DNA of 64,000 nucleotides, taken from Asparagopsis taxiformis (lineage: Eukaryota; Rhodophyta; Florideophyceae; Bonnemaisoniales; Bonnemaisoniaceae). The position numbers and the translations under genes were made by a program. Below the pieces are notes generated by a model. It did not search any database and was not told the DNA's origin. It saw only the letters and a program-made list of their open reading frames with translations. Numbering within the stretch: position 1 is the first letter of the stretch; each line of letters begins with the position of its first letter. Below, one piece after another: positions 40,129-50,250 of this stretch. The stretch lies in the NCBI GenBank assembly GCA_030407315.1, contig JALQPE010003003.1:45568-109567 (forward strand), written 5' to 3'.

Positions 40129-40985
40129 CTACTTCTTCCCTCTCTTGGGTTTGCGCGTGCGCGCTCGGCGTGGTTGCCTGTCACCTTCGCGGTGTTGTCT
40201 TCGACGGAAGTACCTTGATGCCCATTCAGGGGGGACGTTCGCGCGTTGCGTCCATGTCGGCTTTCGGTAGCCATACCACTTCACCAGGAACCATTGTTCC
40301 CCGTCGTCGTCAGTGACGTAATCTAGGAGATCATCGATGGGATATTCCTCCTCTGAGGTTGCGCGTTCGGCGTCGCTACTTCCCTCTGGGGTTTCCTTCG
40401 TCCCTTCAGGGAGAGCTACTCGTTCCGAGTTCGGCTGCGTGCCCTGTGGCGCTTTCTCTTGTTCCCCATTGGGGGTGGCTTCCGAAGACCTTACGGGGTT
40501 TGCCGTGGCTTTCTTCTTCTTCGCACTTGAGCGAGTGTATCGACCCGGTTTGGGTTTTGCCAAATGGGCGGGTGCTTGACTTGCTTGGTTCGCTATGCGA
40601 AGTTCGGCTCCCGATGGAGGGTTCACATCTCGTTGTGGAGAACTCGGCGTCTGTACGCGTGACCTGTATGGTTGTCCTCTCGTCGCAATTGTGCGGTTTG
40701 AACGTCTTCGGGCGGCTTCAGCAGCGTCGACATTTGTCGTGTCTTGTCGCAACGTTCGCTTGTGCGATGTAAGAGCCCGGTCTGGGTTGACGTCTTGGTC
40801 TTGGTCTGCATTGGCAGAGTTGTCATGGCGTCTTTGTTGACTTCTTCGCAATTGTGTGCGATTGCGGTTGGTAGTTACCGGCTGGGTGGGTGAACGACTT
40901 GGGTCGTGTGCGTCGTTCCCAATTGTGGGTGAGTTACCGAAGGGTGAAAGACTACAAGGTCGATCCCGAGAGGGAGTTGCAAAAT
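40129..40985 (-). CDS. pol: E2 pol, C-terminal part with chromodomain
   Basis: Disordered Arg/Ser/Pro-rich spacer followed by a chromodomain (IDDLLDYVTDDDGEQWFLVKWYGYRKPTWTQR) and a basic tail ending KRGKK. It lies in a different frame from the rest of pol. The two frames overlap at an A6T4 run near 40.98 kb, where one base gained or lost would explain the break. Confidence 0.85.
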
Positions 40986-43900
40986 TTTTTGCTTACGCGC
41001 ACAGCGTCGGGGGCCCCCTCCTGAAGGGTGGTTTGTCCCAAACCACTACCTTCAGGTGTTATCCTAATTGTAGGTTGTCGTGGAGACGATGGTTGATCCC
41101 TGAAGGGGTATTTCTGATTAGGAGTTGGCGGAAGTGATTCGTTTGGCGCGTATTGTTGGCCGTCGCCCGTCGGTTGGCGTGATTGTGTATTTGGCGCGAG
41201 GGCATCTGCACCTGATGGTGACGCTTGTGCGTTAGCGGCATGTAGCCGAGGTGGTAAGGTTGGTTCCTCGGTTGGTCGCGGAGCGAGTGCAACTCTATCG
41301 AGACTAACCTTTTCGGTGATACCATCGCGGTCGATGTAAACCGTTCGCCGTCCGGCACGGATAACCCTATAGGGACCTTGAGCTATTGGAGTTAGCTTGT
41401 TCCGTTCACGGACTTCTGGATTATCCAGATAAACGTAATCATCGGTAGTGATGAGTCGTTTAGACTTCCGGATTGACCGGTCGAAGTTACGCTTGTAGCG
41501 TGCTTGCGCGCCGTGGAGGCGTTTACCTGCCAGCTCGATGGTGTCCGTAATACGGCGTAAGAAGTCTTGCTTCGTGAACGCGTCCGGCGTTGCCCTCCTT
41601 TTCACCGAATGGTGTGTCGCGTATGGCGGTGGAGGTCGGCTTAGGATTAGGTCGAAGGGTGTAGTTCCCGTTGTGCGATGCACGTGCGTGTTGTACGCAT
41701 AGGTTAACGCTGATGCGTAGACATCCCAGTCGTCCTGGTTATCATTAACGTAATTACGTAGCATGCTCAATAGAGTGCGGTTATACCGTTCGACTTGCCC
41801 ATTTGTCTGGGGATGGTAAGCCGTCGTGAAGACGTTCTTCGTTCCTAACTGGAGGCAGACGGCCTGGAAGAACTTCGACGCAAATTGCGGACCGTTATCG
41901 GATAGTAATGTCCGTGGAGGACCATACTTAAACACCCAATGTGTACAAAAGGCTACTGCCACATGGTAAGCCGTAATGCTTCGCAGGGGCACCACTTGGG
42001 TGAGCTTGGAGAAGCGACATGAAATCACCAGTAGGTGCACGTTACCTTTCTTGGTACGAGGTAGAGGACCGAGGAGGTCAATTGCAACGTCATCCAACGG
42101 TGTGGTAGCTGGGAACAGCTGGAGGGTATTCGCATGTTTGCGCAACCGTAATCGGTTTCTCGCGCACGCTGAACAGCGTTCAACCGTTCCGGTTATGTCC
42201 GCAGCCATTGCAGGCCAATAATAAGATAGACGCATCGTGTCGTACATGCGGTTCTGACCAGGATGTCCTGCCAAGATGCCGTGGTGGCACATCGTCAATA
42301 GACGTTGCCGTAAGGCTTTGGGTACCACAATCTGGGATGACCCGTCCAATTTGGACTTCCTACAAAGGACACCGTCTTCATCTTCGAAGAAGAGAGAGTC
42401 AGACTTCTGCGAGGCCAGGGCCTGTTGGCAGAAGTCGTCCGTTCTTTGCTCTTCGAGCCACTCTTGGAGAGTTATCGGGCAGTAGTTTTCCGTTTGCGGA
42501 TGAGTTGTCAAGACGGGTGTACCGTTGCGACTAGGCGCCTCCTTGGCGTGGTCTCTTGCTAGAGAAAGGTCGTAGAACCATGCATCTGTGTCGTCATCAA
42601 AGGATGTTTCACCTTGCGGTGCGTGCGTGGCCAACAGAGTTGGTATTTCATCGTCAATAGTGACGGGCGTCTCGCCGTTAGTTTCAACACGCGAAAGGGC
42701 GTCTGGTAGTTGGTGAACCCGGCCGGGTCGGTAGACTATTTGATAGTCAAATTCCGCAAGTCGGAGGCGCCAACGGCATAGTCTCCCTGAAGGGTCGTTG
42801 ATATTCATGAGCCAACGTAGCGCGTTATGGTCCGTCCGGACTACAAACTTTGTTTGCTCCAAGTATGGACGTAGGATAGTGACAGCCCATACGACGGCTA
42901 GACATTCACGCTCCGTAGGGGAGTAACCTCTTTCAGGTTTAGTCAAGGTCCGCGACCAATAGCCAATTGGCTTGAGATCGTTCTCTTCCCCTTGCTGCTG
43001 AAGCAGAGCGCATCCTATTTGGTATGCGGACGCGTCCGTGTCTACGGTGTAGGGTTGACCCAACTTGGGTAGAGCCAGTATCGGCGGCTTGGTCATGACC
43101 TCTTTGAGAGCGTTGAACGCGCGGCGTTGGTCCTCGGTAGGAGGTTCTTTCCCGAATTTAGGGAGGCTGTCTTTGGTCAGCATTTCGTTCAAGGGGTGCG
43201 CAATTGCAGCATACCCTTTGATGAATCGTCGAAAGACGCCACAGCTTCCGAGGAAGGATCGCATTTGCGTAGGCGTTTGCGGGAAGATCGCGTCAGCGAT
43301 AGCCGAAGTGGCGTTCTGTGCAACAGCTAGCTTTCCTGGCATCACGACATGTCCTAGGTAATCAACCTTCTTTTCGAAGAAATGACACTTTGTCAACTTC
43401 AGGGTGACACCTACTTCCCGTAGGAGGGAGAGTACTTGGTCCACATGGTGGAGATGTTCGGCCTCGTCCCGAGAGAATACGATTACATCGTCTAGGTAAA
43501 TCAGACAGGTCTGCCAGCGAACGCTGCTAAGAATAATGTCGATGGCACGCTGAAACGTTGCCGGAGCATTCTTTAAGCCAAAAGGCAAACGCTTGAAGCG
43601 ATAGGTCCCCAAGTGGGAGGTGAATGCCGTTTTGTCACGGTCGTCCTGTGCAACAGGAATCTGCCAATAGCCAGAATTACAATCCAATGTGGTGAATATT
43701 TGAGCATCTCCGAGGGAGTCAATGCAATCATCCATTCGTGGAAGGGGGTACACATCATTGACAATGATGTCGTTAAGACCCCTATAGTCGACGCAAAAGC
43801 GTAATTTACCATCCTTCTTCGGGACAAGAACCACTGGGCTAGCCCATTCGGAGGTCGACGGTTCGATCACTCCCTTTTCCAGCATACTGGTTATTTCCTT

Positions 43901-45148
43901 ACGGGCAATCTCTCTACGAGCGGGTCCCATCCGGTAGGGTTGTTGCCGTCTAGGCTTGCTCCCTTCGACTATGTCGATTCGGTGTTCCGTAGCGCGGATG
44001 TCCCCTAGGGATCCATCCCACATAGACTCGTGTCGAGATAGCATGCTAAGGATGCGTTCCCTCAACGGGATTTGACCAAGGTGGTCCAGAGAGACTTCTT
44101 GCTTCCAGCTTGGTGGTTGGGTGGCCTCGGCCTTTTGCTCCCGGTGGAGAGTAGTCACCATAGTGGAGGCCTCTTGGGAGGAAGGGGTAGAATGGCTGAG
44201 AGCCATGGGGCGCATTGGCCGTTCGGGTGCCCGAAGGGCATAGCCTATAATTGTCCCTTTAGGGAGGTACTTGTCGGATGTACCGAAGTTAGTTAAAATA
44301 GTCAGGAATTCCTGTCGCGGGATGACTTCCGCAACCCCATTCGGGATAGAGACACGATGTCGGTGAAGGATCCGATCTCTCGGAGAGAGTATACTCAAGC
44401 CGCCACCGGCGCATACAACAGTAGTTGTTACTTGACTCCGCGGAGGAACATTCACACTTTGTGACAATCGAATGCCATGAGGCTGGCGGTCTAAGTTAAT
44501 CCCATTAGAGGGTCGCGAGGCATCCACGCAGCACGAAAGGGTGGGGGATGTTTTACGCGTAGGCGACATCACTAGGATAGCTATCGACCCGCCGTCGTGA
44601 ATATCAATTCGTTGGGCCCGGCACCTAATTGCGTCTACGTGAGTGTTCATTGCCCCAGTTCCCAAGATGAGGGGTACGGCCAACTTAGGCGCGACGAAGA
44701 ATTCTTCCTCAAAGGACTTGTGGCCTAACTGTAATGACAGTGTTATCTTGCCTTTTATCCGAAGAGGATTGCCGTTAGCATCGGCCAGTTGCGGAACTTT
44801 CCCCGTAGGGACTTGGAATTGTTCCCAATTTTGGGGTAAGCTCCTTTCATGGATGACCGATGGTCCGGACCCGGTGTCCATCACCATACGCATGGGCGTG
44901 AGAATTGACGGATCGAGTCCGATGGAACCCATTACTACGTAATGGGCGGCCTTAAGCAGGCATGAGGCTTTCGGCCTTGAGGTTCGAGTCCCAGTGGGGG
45001 AACCCGAAGGGGTTGGTGTCTGGGAAAGACTTTGGTCCCTAGAGGGAGTTGCAGCCTTTTCCTGCGGAGGTGGTTGTGGTGAGATGCCCACCGAGTAGCG
45101 TAATCGCTCCACCTCCTGACGGGAGTGCGACACCTCACTCCCCGTCAT
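40952..45148 (-). CDS. pol: E2 pol: protease, RT, RNase H, integrase
   Basis: 1398 codons. The ATG overlaps the gag stop by one base (TAATG at 45146-45150). Protease: MDTGSGPSVI. RT: FVDY-type start (LRFCVDYRGLND), FTTLDCNSGYWQ and LIYLDDVIVFS. RNase H: DTDASAYQIG, ERECLAVVWA and RTDHNALRWL. Integrase: CHHGILAGHPGQNRMY...CSACARN, IDLLGPLP, LLSDNGPQF and NGQVERYNRTL. All catalytic residues are present, so E2 pol was probably active recently. The frame closes at 40952 just past the A6T4 frameshift, before the chromodomain. Confidence 0.95.
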   Translation of the reverse strand: MTGSEVSHSRQEVERLRYSVGISPQPPPQEKAATPSRDQSLSQTPTPSGSPTGTRTSRPKASCLLKAAHYVVMGSIGLDPSILTPMRMVMDTGSGPSVIHERSLPQNWEQFQVPTGKVPQLADANGNPLRIKGKITLSLQLGHKSFEEEFFVAPKLAVPLILGTGAMNTHVDAIRCRAQRIDIHDGGSIAILVMSPTRKTSPTLSCCVDASRPSNGINLDRQPHGIRLSQSVNVPPRSQVTTTVVCAGGGLSILSPRDRILHRHRVSIPNGVAEVIPRQEFLTILTNFGTSDKYLPKGTIIGYALRAPERPMRPMALSHSTPSSQEASTMVTTLHREQKAEATQPPSWKQEVSLDHLGQIPLRERILSMLSRHESMWDGSLGDIRATEHRIDIVEGSKPRRQQPYRMGPARREIARKEITSMLEKGVIEPSTSEWASPVVLVPKKDGKLRFCVDYRGLNDIIVNDVYPLPRMDDCIDSLGDAQIFTTLDCNSGYWQIPVAQDDRDKTAFTSHLGTYRFKRLPFGLKNAPATFQRAIDIILSSVRWQTCLIYLDDVIVFSRDEAEHLHHVDQVLSLLREVGVTLKLTKCHFFEKKVDYLGHVVMPGKLAVAQNATSAIADAIFPQTPTQMRSFLGSCGVFRRFIKGYAAIAHPLNEMLTKDSLPKFGKEPPTEDQRRAFNALKEVMTKPPILALPKLGQPYTVDTDASAYQIGCALLQQQGEENDLKPIGYWSRTLTKPERGYSPTERECLAVVWAVTILRPYLEQTKFVVRTDHNALRWLMNINDPSGRLCRWRLRLAEFDYQIVYRPGRVHQLPDALSRVETNGETPVTIDDEIPTLLATHAPQGETSFDDDTDAWFYDLSLARDHAKEAPSRNGTPVLTTHPQTENYCPITLQEWLEEQRTDDFCQQALASQKSDSLFFEDEDGVLCRKSKLDGSSQIVVPKALRQRLLTMCHHGILAGHPGQNRMYDTMRLSYYWPAMAADITGTVERCSACARNRLRLRKHANTLQLFPATTPLDDVAIDLLGPLPRTKKGNVHLLVISCRFSKLTQVVPLRSITAYHVAVAFCTHWVFKYGPPRTLLSDNGPQFASKFFQAVCLQLGTKNVFTTAYHPQTNGQVERYNRTLLSMLRNYVNDNQDDWDVYASALTYAYNTHVHRTTGTTPFDLILSRPPPPYATHHSVKRRATPDAFTKQDFLRRITDTIELAGKRLHGAQARYKRNFDRSIRKSKRLITTDDYVYLDNPEVRERNKLTPIAQGPYRVIRAGRRTVYIDRDGITEKVSLDRVALAPRPTEEPTLPPRLHAANAQASPSGADALAPNTQSRQPTGDGQQYAPNESLPPTPNQKYPFRDQPSSPRQPTIRITPEGSGLGQTTLQEGAPDAVRVSKKFCNSLSGSTL

Positions 45149-45295
45149 TAGTTTTCCGACGACGTGTCGGAGTCGTCGGAGGTCTCTAAGGCGTCGGCAA
45201 CGTCTTGAGCCGTTACGGAAGATCCGTTACGTTCTAAAACGTCTCGCCTCAGAGGGCCCAATTTGGGATGATTTTCGTCATCGGCGAACGCAACC
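45148..45295 (-). pseudogene. gag: E2 gag, C-terminal 49 codons
   Basis: VVAFADDENHP...DALETSDDSDTSSEN and TAA, aligning with the E1 gag end VAFAEDNN...DALASSDETSDTSSEN. Truncated at 45295 by the repeat that starts ACGTCTGTG at 45296. The final codons again read TCG GAA AAC TAA. Confidence 0.85.
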
Positions 45296-45321
45296 ACGTC
45301 TGTGTTCTCGGAAATGGACGC

Positions 45322-45620
45322 GGACGTCCACAACCTCTAGTACACCTAGTATTACTAGGCGGACGTCCATGTTCTCCAGTATTTTTGGATGTCCGCCTAG
45401 AACCGGACGTCCATGCGGTCTAGTACGTCTAGTATTACTAGGGCGACATTCATTGTTTCTAGTACCACGGATGTCCCCCTCGGGATGGACTTCCGCCATG
45501 TCTATGTCCACCTAGGACGGGCGCCGGTTCAGAAATTCAAAAATTTCGACCCCAGAAATTTCTGCCGCCGTGCTCGACATGGATGTCCGCATCCATCACG
45601 GCGACCACTCTATTTTTCCT
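45322..45620. promoter_or_regulatory. Cluster of GGACGTCC-type palindromes near the end of repeat R
   Basis: At least six GGAYGTCC/GGATGTCCGC sites in 300 bp, alternating with CTAGTAxxxCTAGTATTACTAGG motifs. Repeated short palindromes just inside a terminus resemble transposase-binding subterminal repeats. The same GGACATCC...GGACGTCC pair ends every satellite monomer. The right copy has the same cluster at 58897-59190. Confidence 0.55.
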
Positions 45621-45958
45621 TGTCGGTCGACTCCAATTTCGTCTTTAATTTTTTCATCCTCTCGCTCACACCCCCTTCCTGTTGGTGCTCACCTCCCCCG
45701 TACTGTACCTCAAACACCCCCAATACCACTCTAGCACGCATTTTTCAGATACCTATCCCCGCTTCCACGGTGCACACCTCCATTCCATACCTACTTTTCT
45801 GCTCTACCGTACAGATTTCGTATAACCAGTCCTCATACTACCTCAGAATAGGGCAAAACACCCCCTATCTCCTCGACCATGCTCTCCCCCATCACCTTTG
45901 AAACGTATTGTTCTTCAGTACCCTCTCTCCTCTACCCTCAACCCCTCTCCTTCGCCCT

Positions 45959-46561
45959 CTACACAAACTTCCCCTGCAGCTTACTCTTCCAAAACCTCTC
46001 ACTCCCCATCCCGTACCCGACCTGCTCCACCCCTCCCTCCCTCAGCTGCTCCATGCCCCCACGCCATCCGCATCTTCGATACCGTATACACCACCACCAC
46101 CGGCCCACGCTCCCGCACTGCGGGGTGGCTCCCCCGCCGTATCCCCAGAAACCTCCCCGCTCTGAAACACATATCAACCCCCCACTTCGCACCCTTCCTC
46201 CCACTCCCCTCCCTCCCCAAATACAATAACCCCCTTCTTCTCCATCACATCCCCACTCACCACAGCCAGAACAGACGCCACCCCTCCCCTTCTTTCTCCT
46301 CACTTTCCTAAAAACCCCTCCTCTCGGCGCCTTCAACCGCACCCTCCTACGGTCCCACCTAAACACCTCCTCCGCCCTCACTACCCCAACACCCCGCAGC
46401 GTCTCCCCAATCCCCATAATATGCTTGTCGGCACTCCTCTCCGAATCACAATCCATTCTAAACCCGCACTCCGTACATTTCCACCTCCCCCTGTACCATC
46501 CCAAGATTCCATCCCCCACAGAACACATCCTCATACCACAGAAGAATTTTCTTCCTCTCAT
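45959..46561 (-). pseudogene. Possible remnant of a zinc-ribbon protein in repeat R
   Basis: 200 codons on the purine-rich strand with WKCTECGFRMDCDSERSADKHI followed by a basic region and CSGCGEWGC. The spacing of Cys pairs and the D-x-D-x5-A pattern vaguely resemble the C-terminal zinc-ribbon/RuvC end of TnpB/Fanzor proteins, but no upstream catalytic domain is visible. The right copy is broken by single-base indels. It could equally be chance in a skewed stretch. Confidence 0.25.
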
Positions 46562-47262
46562 ACCTCATCCTTAAAACCTCCATCAGCTCCATGTAAATTT
46601 CGATGAAATATTTTCTCTACTATGCAATCTCAAACATGTATGAGCCTATGCCTTTCCGCTTTGTCAACCCTGAATATTGGTACTCATGTATTCATAAAAT
46701 AGGGCCACCCACATCCCTATCCCGTTCTGCAAGCTTTACAAACCACTAGACGCATACTCCACAACTATACAACAAACACTACTCGCTATTTCAGACGACG
46801 CGGTACACAAGTAGCGTAGTGTCAACCTTCCGTGACGCCTTCCCTGATGCGTACAAGTGGGAAACACGTCTAGACGTATATCAGAAGTGAGTGCGGGAAT
46901 TTTCGGCACAGGAGATGCTGGGCCACCAAATTGATTTTTCGGAAATTTTAGAATTTCTGGGCTGGCCAGCAATGCAATCGAGCTGGACATCCACCGGACG
47001 TCCATTTCAGGTTGGTCGCGAGAGGGTGGGGCGGGACCATGATGAAACAAGGACCAAGACCTTTCCCTGACGTGTTGAGCCTGAAATCGACCCTTCGTGA
47101 GACGCGATTTTGGCTTACAGTTGGTGCTAATAGAAGCCAGTGATAGCCCCGATCGGGGCGGCAGCCGGCTCCGGCTTACAGTTGGTGCTTACAGACGCCA
47201 GTGATAGCCCCCGATCGGGGCCGGCGGTCGGTTCCTGGGGCCGTTGTGGCCAAATTAGACAC

Positions 47263-49250
47263 CCTGATTTGAATTAAAATTTGGGCTATTCTCAAAAACA
47301 TGCACATGTGAACATGTTTTTGAGATGGGGGTGTGCCGTACGGCACAATCGACCGCCCAAATCGTTGATTTTTGCAAGATTTTTTGTGCCCGAAATTTTA
47401 GAATTTCTGGGCTGGCCAGCAGTGCATCTGAGCTGGACATCCACCGGACGTCCATTTCAGGTTGGTCGTGTGCTGCCTACATCCACGCATTGCAGAAACT
47501 AAGCCAGCGGGTTCACTACTAATACAAAGTACACGGAATATGAGTAACGTGATAGGTGAGTAGTGTTTGTGTTGAGGGAGTAAGGCGGGACCATTATGAA
47601 ACACGGAAGAAGATGCGTACCTAGCATAACTTAGGCTTGAAGCCTGGAATCGACCCATCTTTCGGCGCCATTTAGCCTCACAGTTAGTGCTTACAGAAGC
47701 CAGTGATGACCCCGCTCGGGGCGGCGGTCGGTTCCTGGGGCCGTTGTGGCCAAATTAGACACCCTGATTTGAATTAAAATTTGGGCTATTCTCAAAAACA
47801 TGCACATGTGAACATGTTTTTGAGATGGGGGTGTGCCGTACGGCACAATCGACCGCCCAAATCGATGTTTTTTGCAATATTTTTCTGTGCCCGAAATTTT
47901 AGAATTTCTGGGCTGGCCAGCAATGCAATCGAGCTGGACATCCACCGGACGTCCATTTCAGGTTGGTCGTGAGAGAGTGGGGCGGGACCATGATGGAACA
48001 AGGACCAAGACCTGTCCCTGGCGTATTGAGCCTGAAATTGACCCTTCGTCAGACGCCATTTAGCCTTACAGTTGGTGCTTACAGAAGCCAGTGATAGCCC
48101 CGATCGGGGCCGGTGGCCGGTGCCTGGGGCCGTTGTGGCCAAATTAGACACCCTGATTTGAATTAAAATTTGGGCTATTCTCAAAAACATGCACATGTGA
48201 ACATGTTTTTGAGATGGGGGTGTGCCGTACGGCACAATCGACCCGCCCAAATCGTTGATTTTTGCAAGATTTTTTGTGCCCGAAATTGTAGAATTTCTGG
48301 GCTGGCCAGCAGTGCATCTGAGATGGACATCCACCGGACGTCCATTTCAGGTTGGTCGTGTGCTGCCTACATCCACGCATTGCAGCAACTAAGCAGGCGA
48401 GTTCACTACTCATACAAAGTGCACGGAATACGAGTAACGTGATGGGTGAGTAGTGTTTGTCGTGGAGGAGTAAGGCAGGACCATGATGGAACAGGGGAAA
48501 CGATGTCACCCTAGCATAACTTAGGCTTGAAGCCTGGAATCGACCCATCGTTAGGCGCCATTTAGCCTTACAGTTAGTGCTTACAGAAGCCAGTGATGAC
48601 CCCGCTCGGGGCGGCGGTTCCGGTGCCTGGGGCCGTTGTGGCCAAATTAGACACCCTGATTTGAATTAAAATTTGGGCTATTCTCAAAAACATGCACATG
48701 TGAACATGTTTTTGAAATGGGGGTGTGCCGTACGGCACAAACGACCCGCTGAAATCGTTGATTTTTTACAATTTTTTTGTGCCCGAAATTTTAGAATTTC
48801 CGGGCTGGCCAGCAGTGCAATCGAGCTGGACATCCACCGGACGTCCATTTCAGGTTGGTCGTGAGAGAGTGGGGTGGGACCATGATGGAACAAGGACCAA
48901 GACCTGTTCCTGGCGTATTGAGCCTGAAATTGACCCTTTGTCAGACGCCATTTAGCCTTACAGTTAGTGCTTACAGAAGCCAGTGACAACCCCACTCGGG
49001 GCGGCGGTCGGTTCCTGGGGCCGTTGTGGCCAAATTAGACACCCTGATTTGAATTAAAATTTGGGCTATTCTCAAAAACATGCACATGTGAACATGTTTT
49101 TGAGATGGGGGTGTGCCGTACGGCACAATCGACCCGCTGAAATCGATGTTTTTTGCAATATTTTTTCTGCCCTGAATTGTAGAATTTCTGGGCTGGACAG
49201 CAATGCAACTGAGCTGGACATCCACCGGGCGTCCATTTCAACTTGGTCTT
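47263..49250 (+). repeat. Dimeric satellite array, left (five monomers, forward)
   Basis: The conserved core CCTGATTTGAATTAAAATTT starts at 47263, 47763, 48152, 48655 and 49043: spacings 500, 389, 503 and 388, that is two alternating monomers making an 890-bp higher-order unit. Each core holds a 34-bp hairpin (arms CTCAAAAACATG/CATGTTTTTGAG, for example 47291-47324), the 14-bp palindrome GTGCCGTACGGCAC (for example 47333-47346), a CCCGAAATTxTAGAATTTCTGGGC block and a GGACATCCACCGGACGTCC pair. Short monomers add a CCCCGATCGGGG-like site. No credible protein: the overlapping frames are repeats of the same sequence. Confidence 0.93.
49043..49225 (+). repeat. Left inverted repeat bounding the methyltransferase-SET gene
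   Basis: The last forward monomer core matches the reverse complement of 53003-53180 over about 180 bp, including the variant GAAATCGATGTTTTTTGCAAT and TTTTTTCTGCCC. Most other cores differ there. The pair could be terminal inverted repeats of a 4.1-kb element. Confidence 0.6.
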
Positions 49251-49469
49251 GTATTTTGCATCTGCACGCATAACAGCAACCAAGCAGTCAGGTTCACTGC
49301 TCGGACGAAGTGCACCTAGAGTGTGAACGATTGGTTTTTTGACAGGCGAGTACTGCCGAATAGGTTTCACCCTGGACTAATGGTGGCTGGACATTCTGCA
49401 TTATATGATATACTTCAACTCTGGAACGTAGCTTTATTTGTAGTCGAAATGAAAACATCTTTCGTGACC

Positions 49470-50250
49470 CTAATTCCATGCTCTAAACGCTGTCCCATAA
49501 TGAACGTAGAGCTCCTGCCCCGGACGGATATCGCGGATTGCACGTACTACAATGATCTTCGGATTTTCTAGGTCCTTCGCCTTGAGCTTCTTCCCCGTCG
49601 AACCGCTGCTGTAGTTCTCGACAAACTCGACGTTGGCCATCCGCCTGGTGTCTTCCGCCGGAGTGTCCTCACCTCGCAAATACCGCGGGTCGTTGATGAA
49701 CTGCGCCGAACAGAACGGAGCCGGAACAATCCAAATTGGATGCTCGATGTTTTCGTCGTCCTCCGCTGTTGCATACAGCTTGATAGCATACATCAAGAAT
49801 GTTTCCTTCGTTATCGCCATGTGACCCTCTCCGTACGCGAACCTCATCGACTCCTTGCTCATATCAGAGTACACAACAGTTCCGTAGTATGCACATACTT
49901 CGTCACCAACATTAAATGTCTGTTCAGCGAAGAGCCCTCTTCCTGCATTTGGATGCTTAATCAGCGATGGTCGAACGCTCAATTTTTTCGCAACACAATC
50001 GTGTGCCCGCATCACGCGAGGGTTTTCAGTTTGCAACCAGCGGCGCAGGGAAGGTGGCCAATAATGTACCGGTTTCTCCATGTGCTCGCGCGACGCAATC
50101 GACTCTGGGCACAGCTGCCAGAGGTACTGCCGAATATATTTCGGGAACCTCTGGTACAGGGAAGGCCAGGTGGGGGTTCGATGATCCTGCGTTCCCTCTG
50201 CGTACGCATCGTGACAGAGGGGGACGCCAAGAACTTCTCAGCACTCTGTT
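49470..50250 (-). CDS. SET-domain segment of methyltransferase-SET gene
   Basis: The ATG-initiated frame (203 codons from 50081) is really the end of a longer protein. The same frame is open upstream to about 50250 with convincing sequence (CHDAYAEGTQ, YQRFPKYIRQYLW), and a one-base shift there joins it to the methyltransferase frame. SET features: GRGLFAEQTFNVGDEVCAYYG, QFINDPRYL with NVEF further on (the Asn-containing substrate/cofactor motif), and RDIRPGQELYVHYG at the end. SET domains methylate lysine using AdoMet. No pre-SET or post-SET cysteine cluster is seen. The target is unknown. Confidence 0.8.

Larger units (their letters stand above)
35372..45295 (-). mobile_element. Element E2: Ty3/gypsy chromovirus with antisense ORF, 5' end missing
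   Basis: Minus orientation: 3' LTR 35372-36054, polypurine tract 36055-36066, antisense ORF (plus strand) 36450-39821, pol 45148 down to 40129, gag C-terminus 45295-45148. It is inserted in gag of element B. Coding similarity to E1 is very high through RT and integrase, and the LTRs are related but clearly diverged. Gag stops abruptly at 45295, where an unrelated repeat begins; the missing gag half and 5' LTR are nowhere in the window, so the target duplication cannot be checked (the left flank is ATCCC). Confidence 0.92.
45296..47262 (+). repeat. 2-kb repeat R, left copy
   Basis: From ACGTCTGTGTTCTCGG the sequence matches 58871-60827 almost base for base (small indels only; 1967 against 1957 bp). 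It contains, in order: a cluster of GGACGTCC/GGATGTCC sites with CTAGTA...TACTAGG motifs (45322-45620), a strongly pyrimidine-rich stretch (about 45660-46560), AT-rich DNA, and a first satellite-like segment (46930-47262). The left boundary is sharp in both copies, lying in gag of E2 here and in a transposase fragment at 58870, so it is probably an element terminus. Confidence 0.88.

Noticed and set aside
45879..46311. Pro/Ser/His-rich plus-strand proteins in repeat R
   Set aside because: Product of a pyrimidine-rich strand; the right copy breaks the frames with indels.
47263..49250. CRISPR-like array
   Set aside because: Spacings of 388-503 bp, repeats far longer than CRISPR units, no spacers, eukaryotic context.
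47281..49273. Recurring short ORFs in the satellite (starting MGYSQKHAHVN and MDVRWMSSS)
   Set aside because: Same monomer translated repeatedly, in both directions, with no conserved length or start context.
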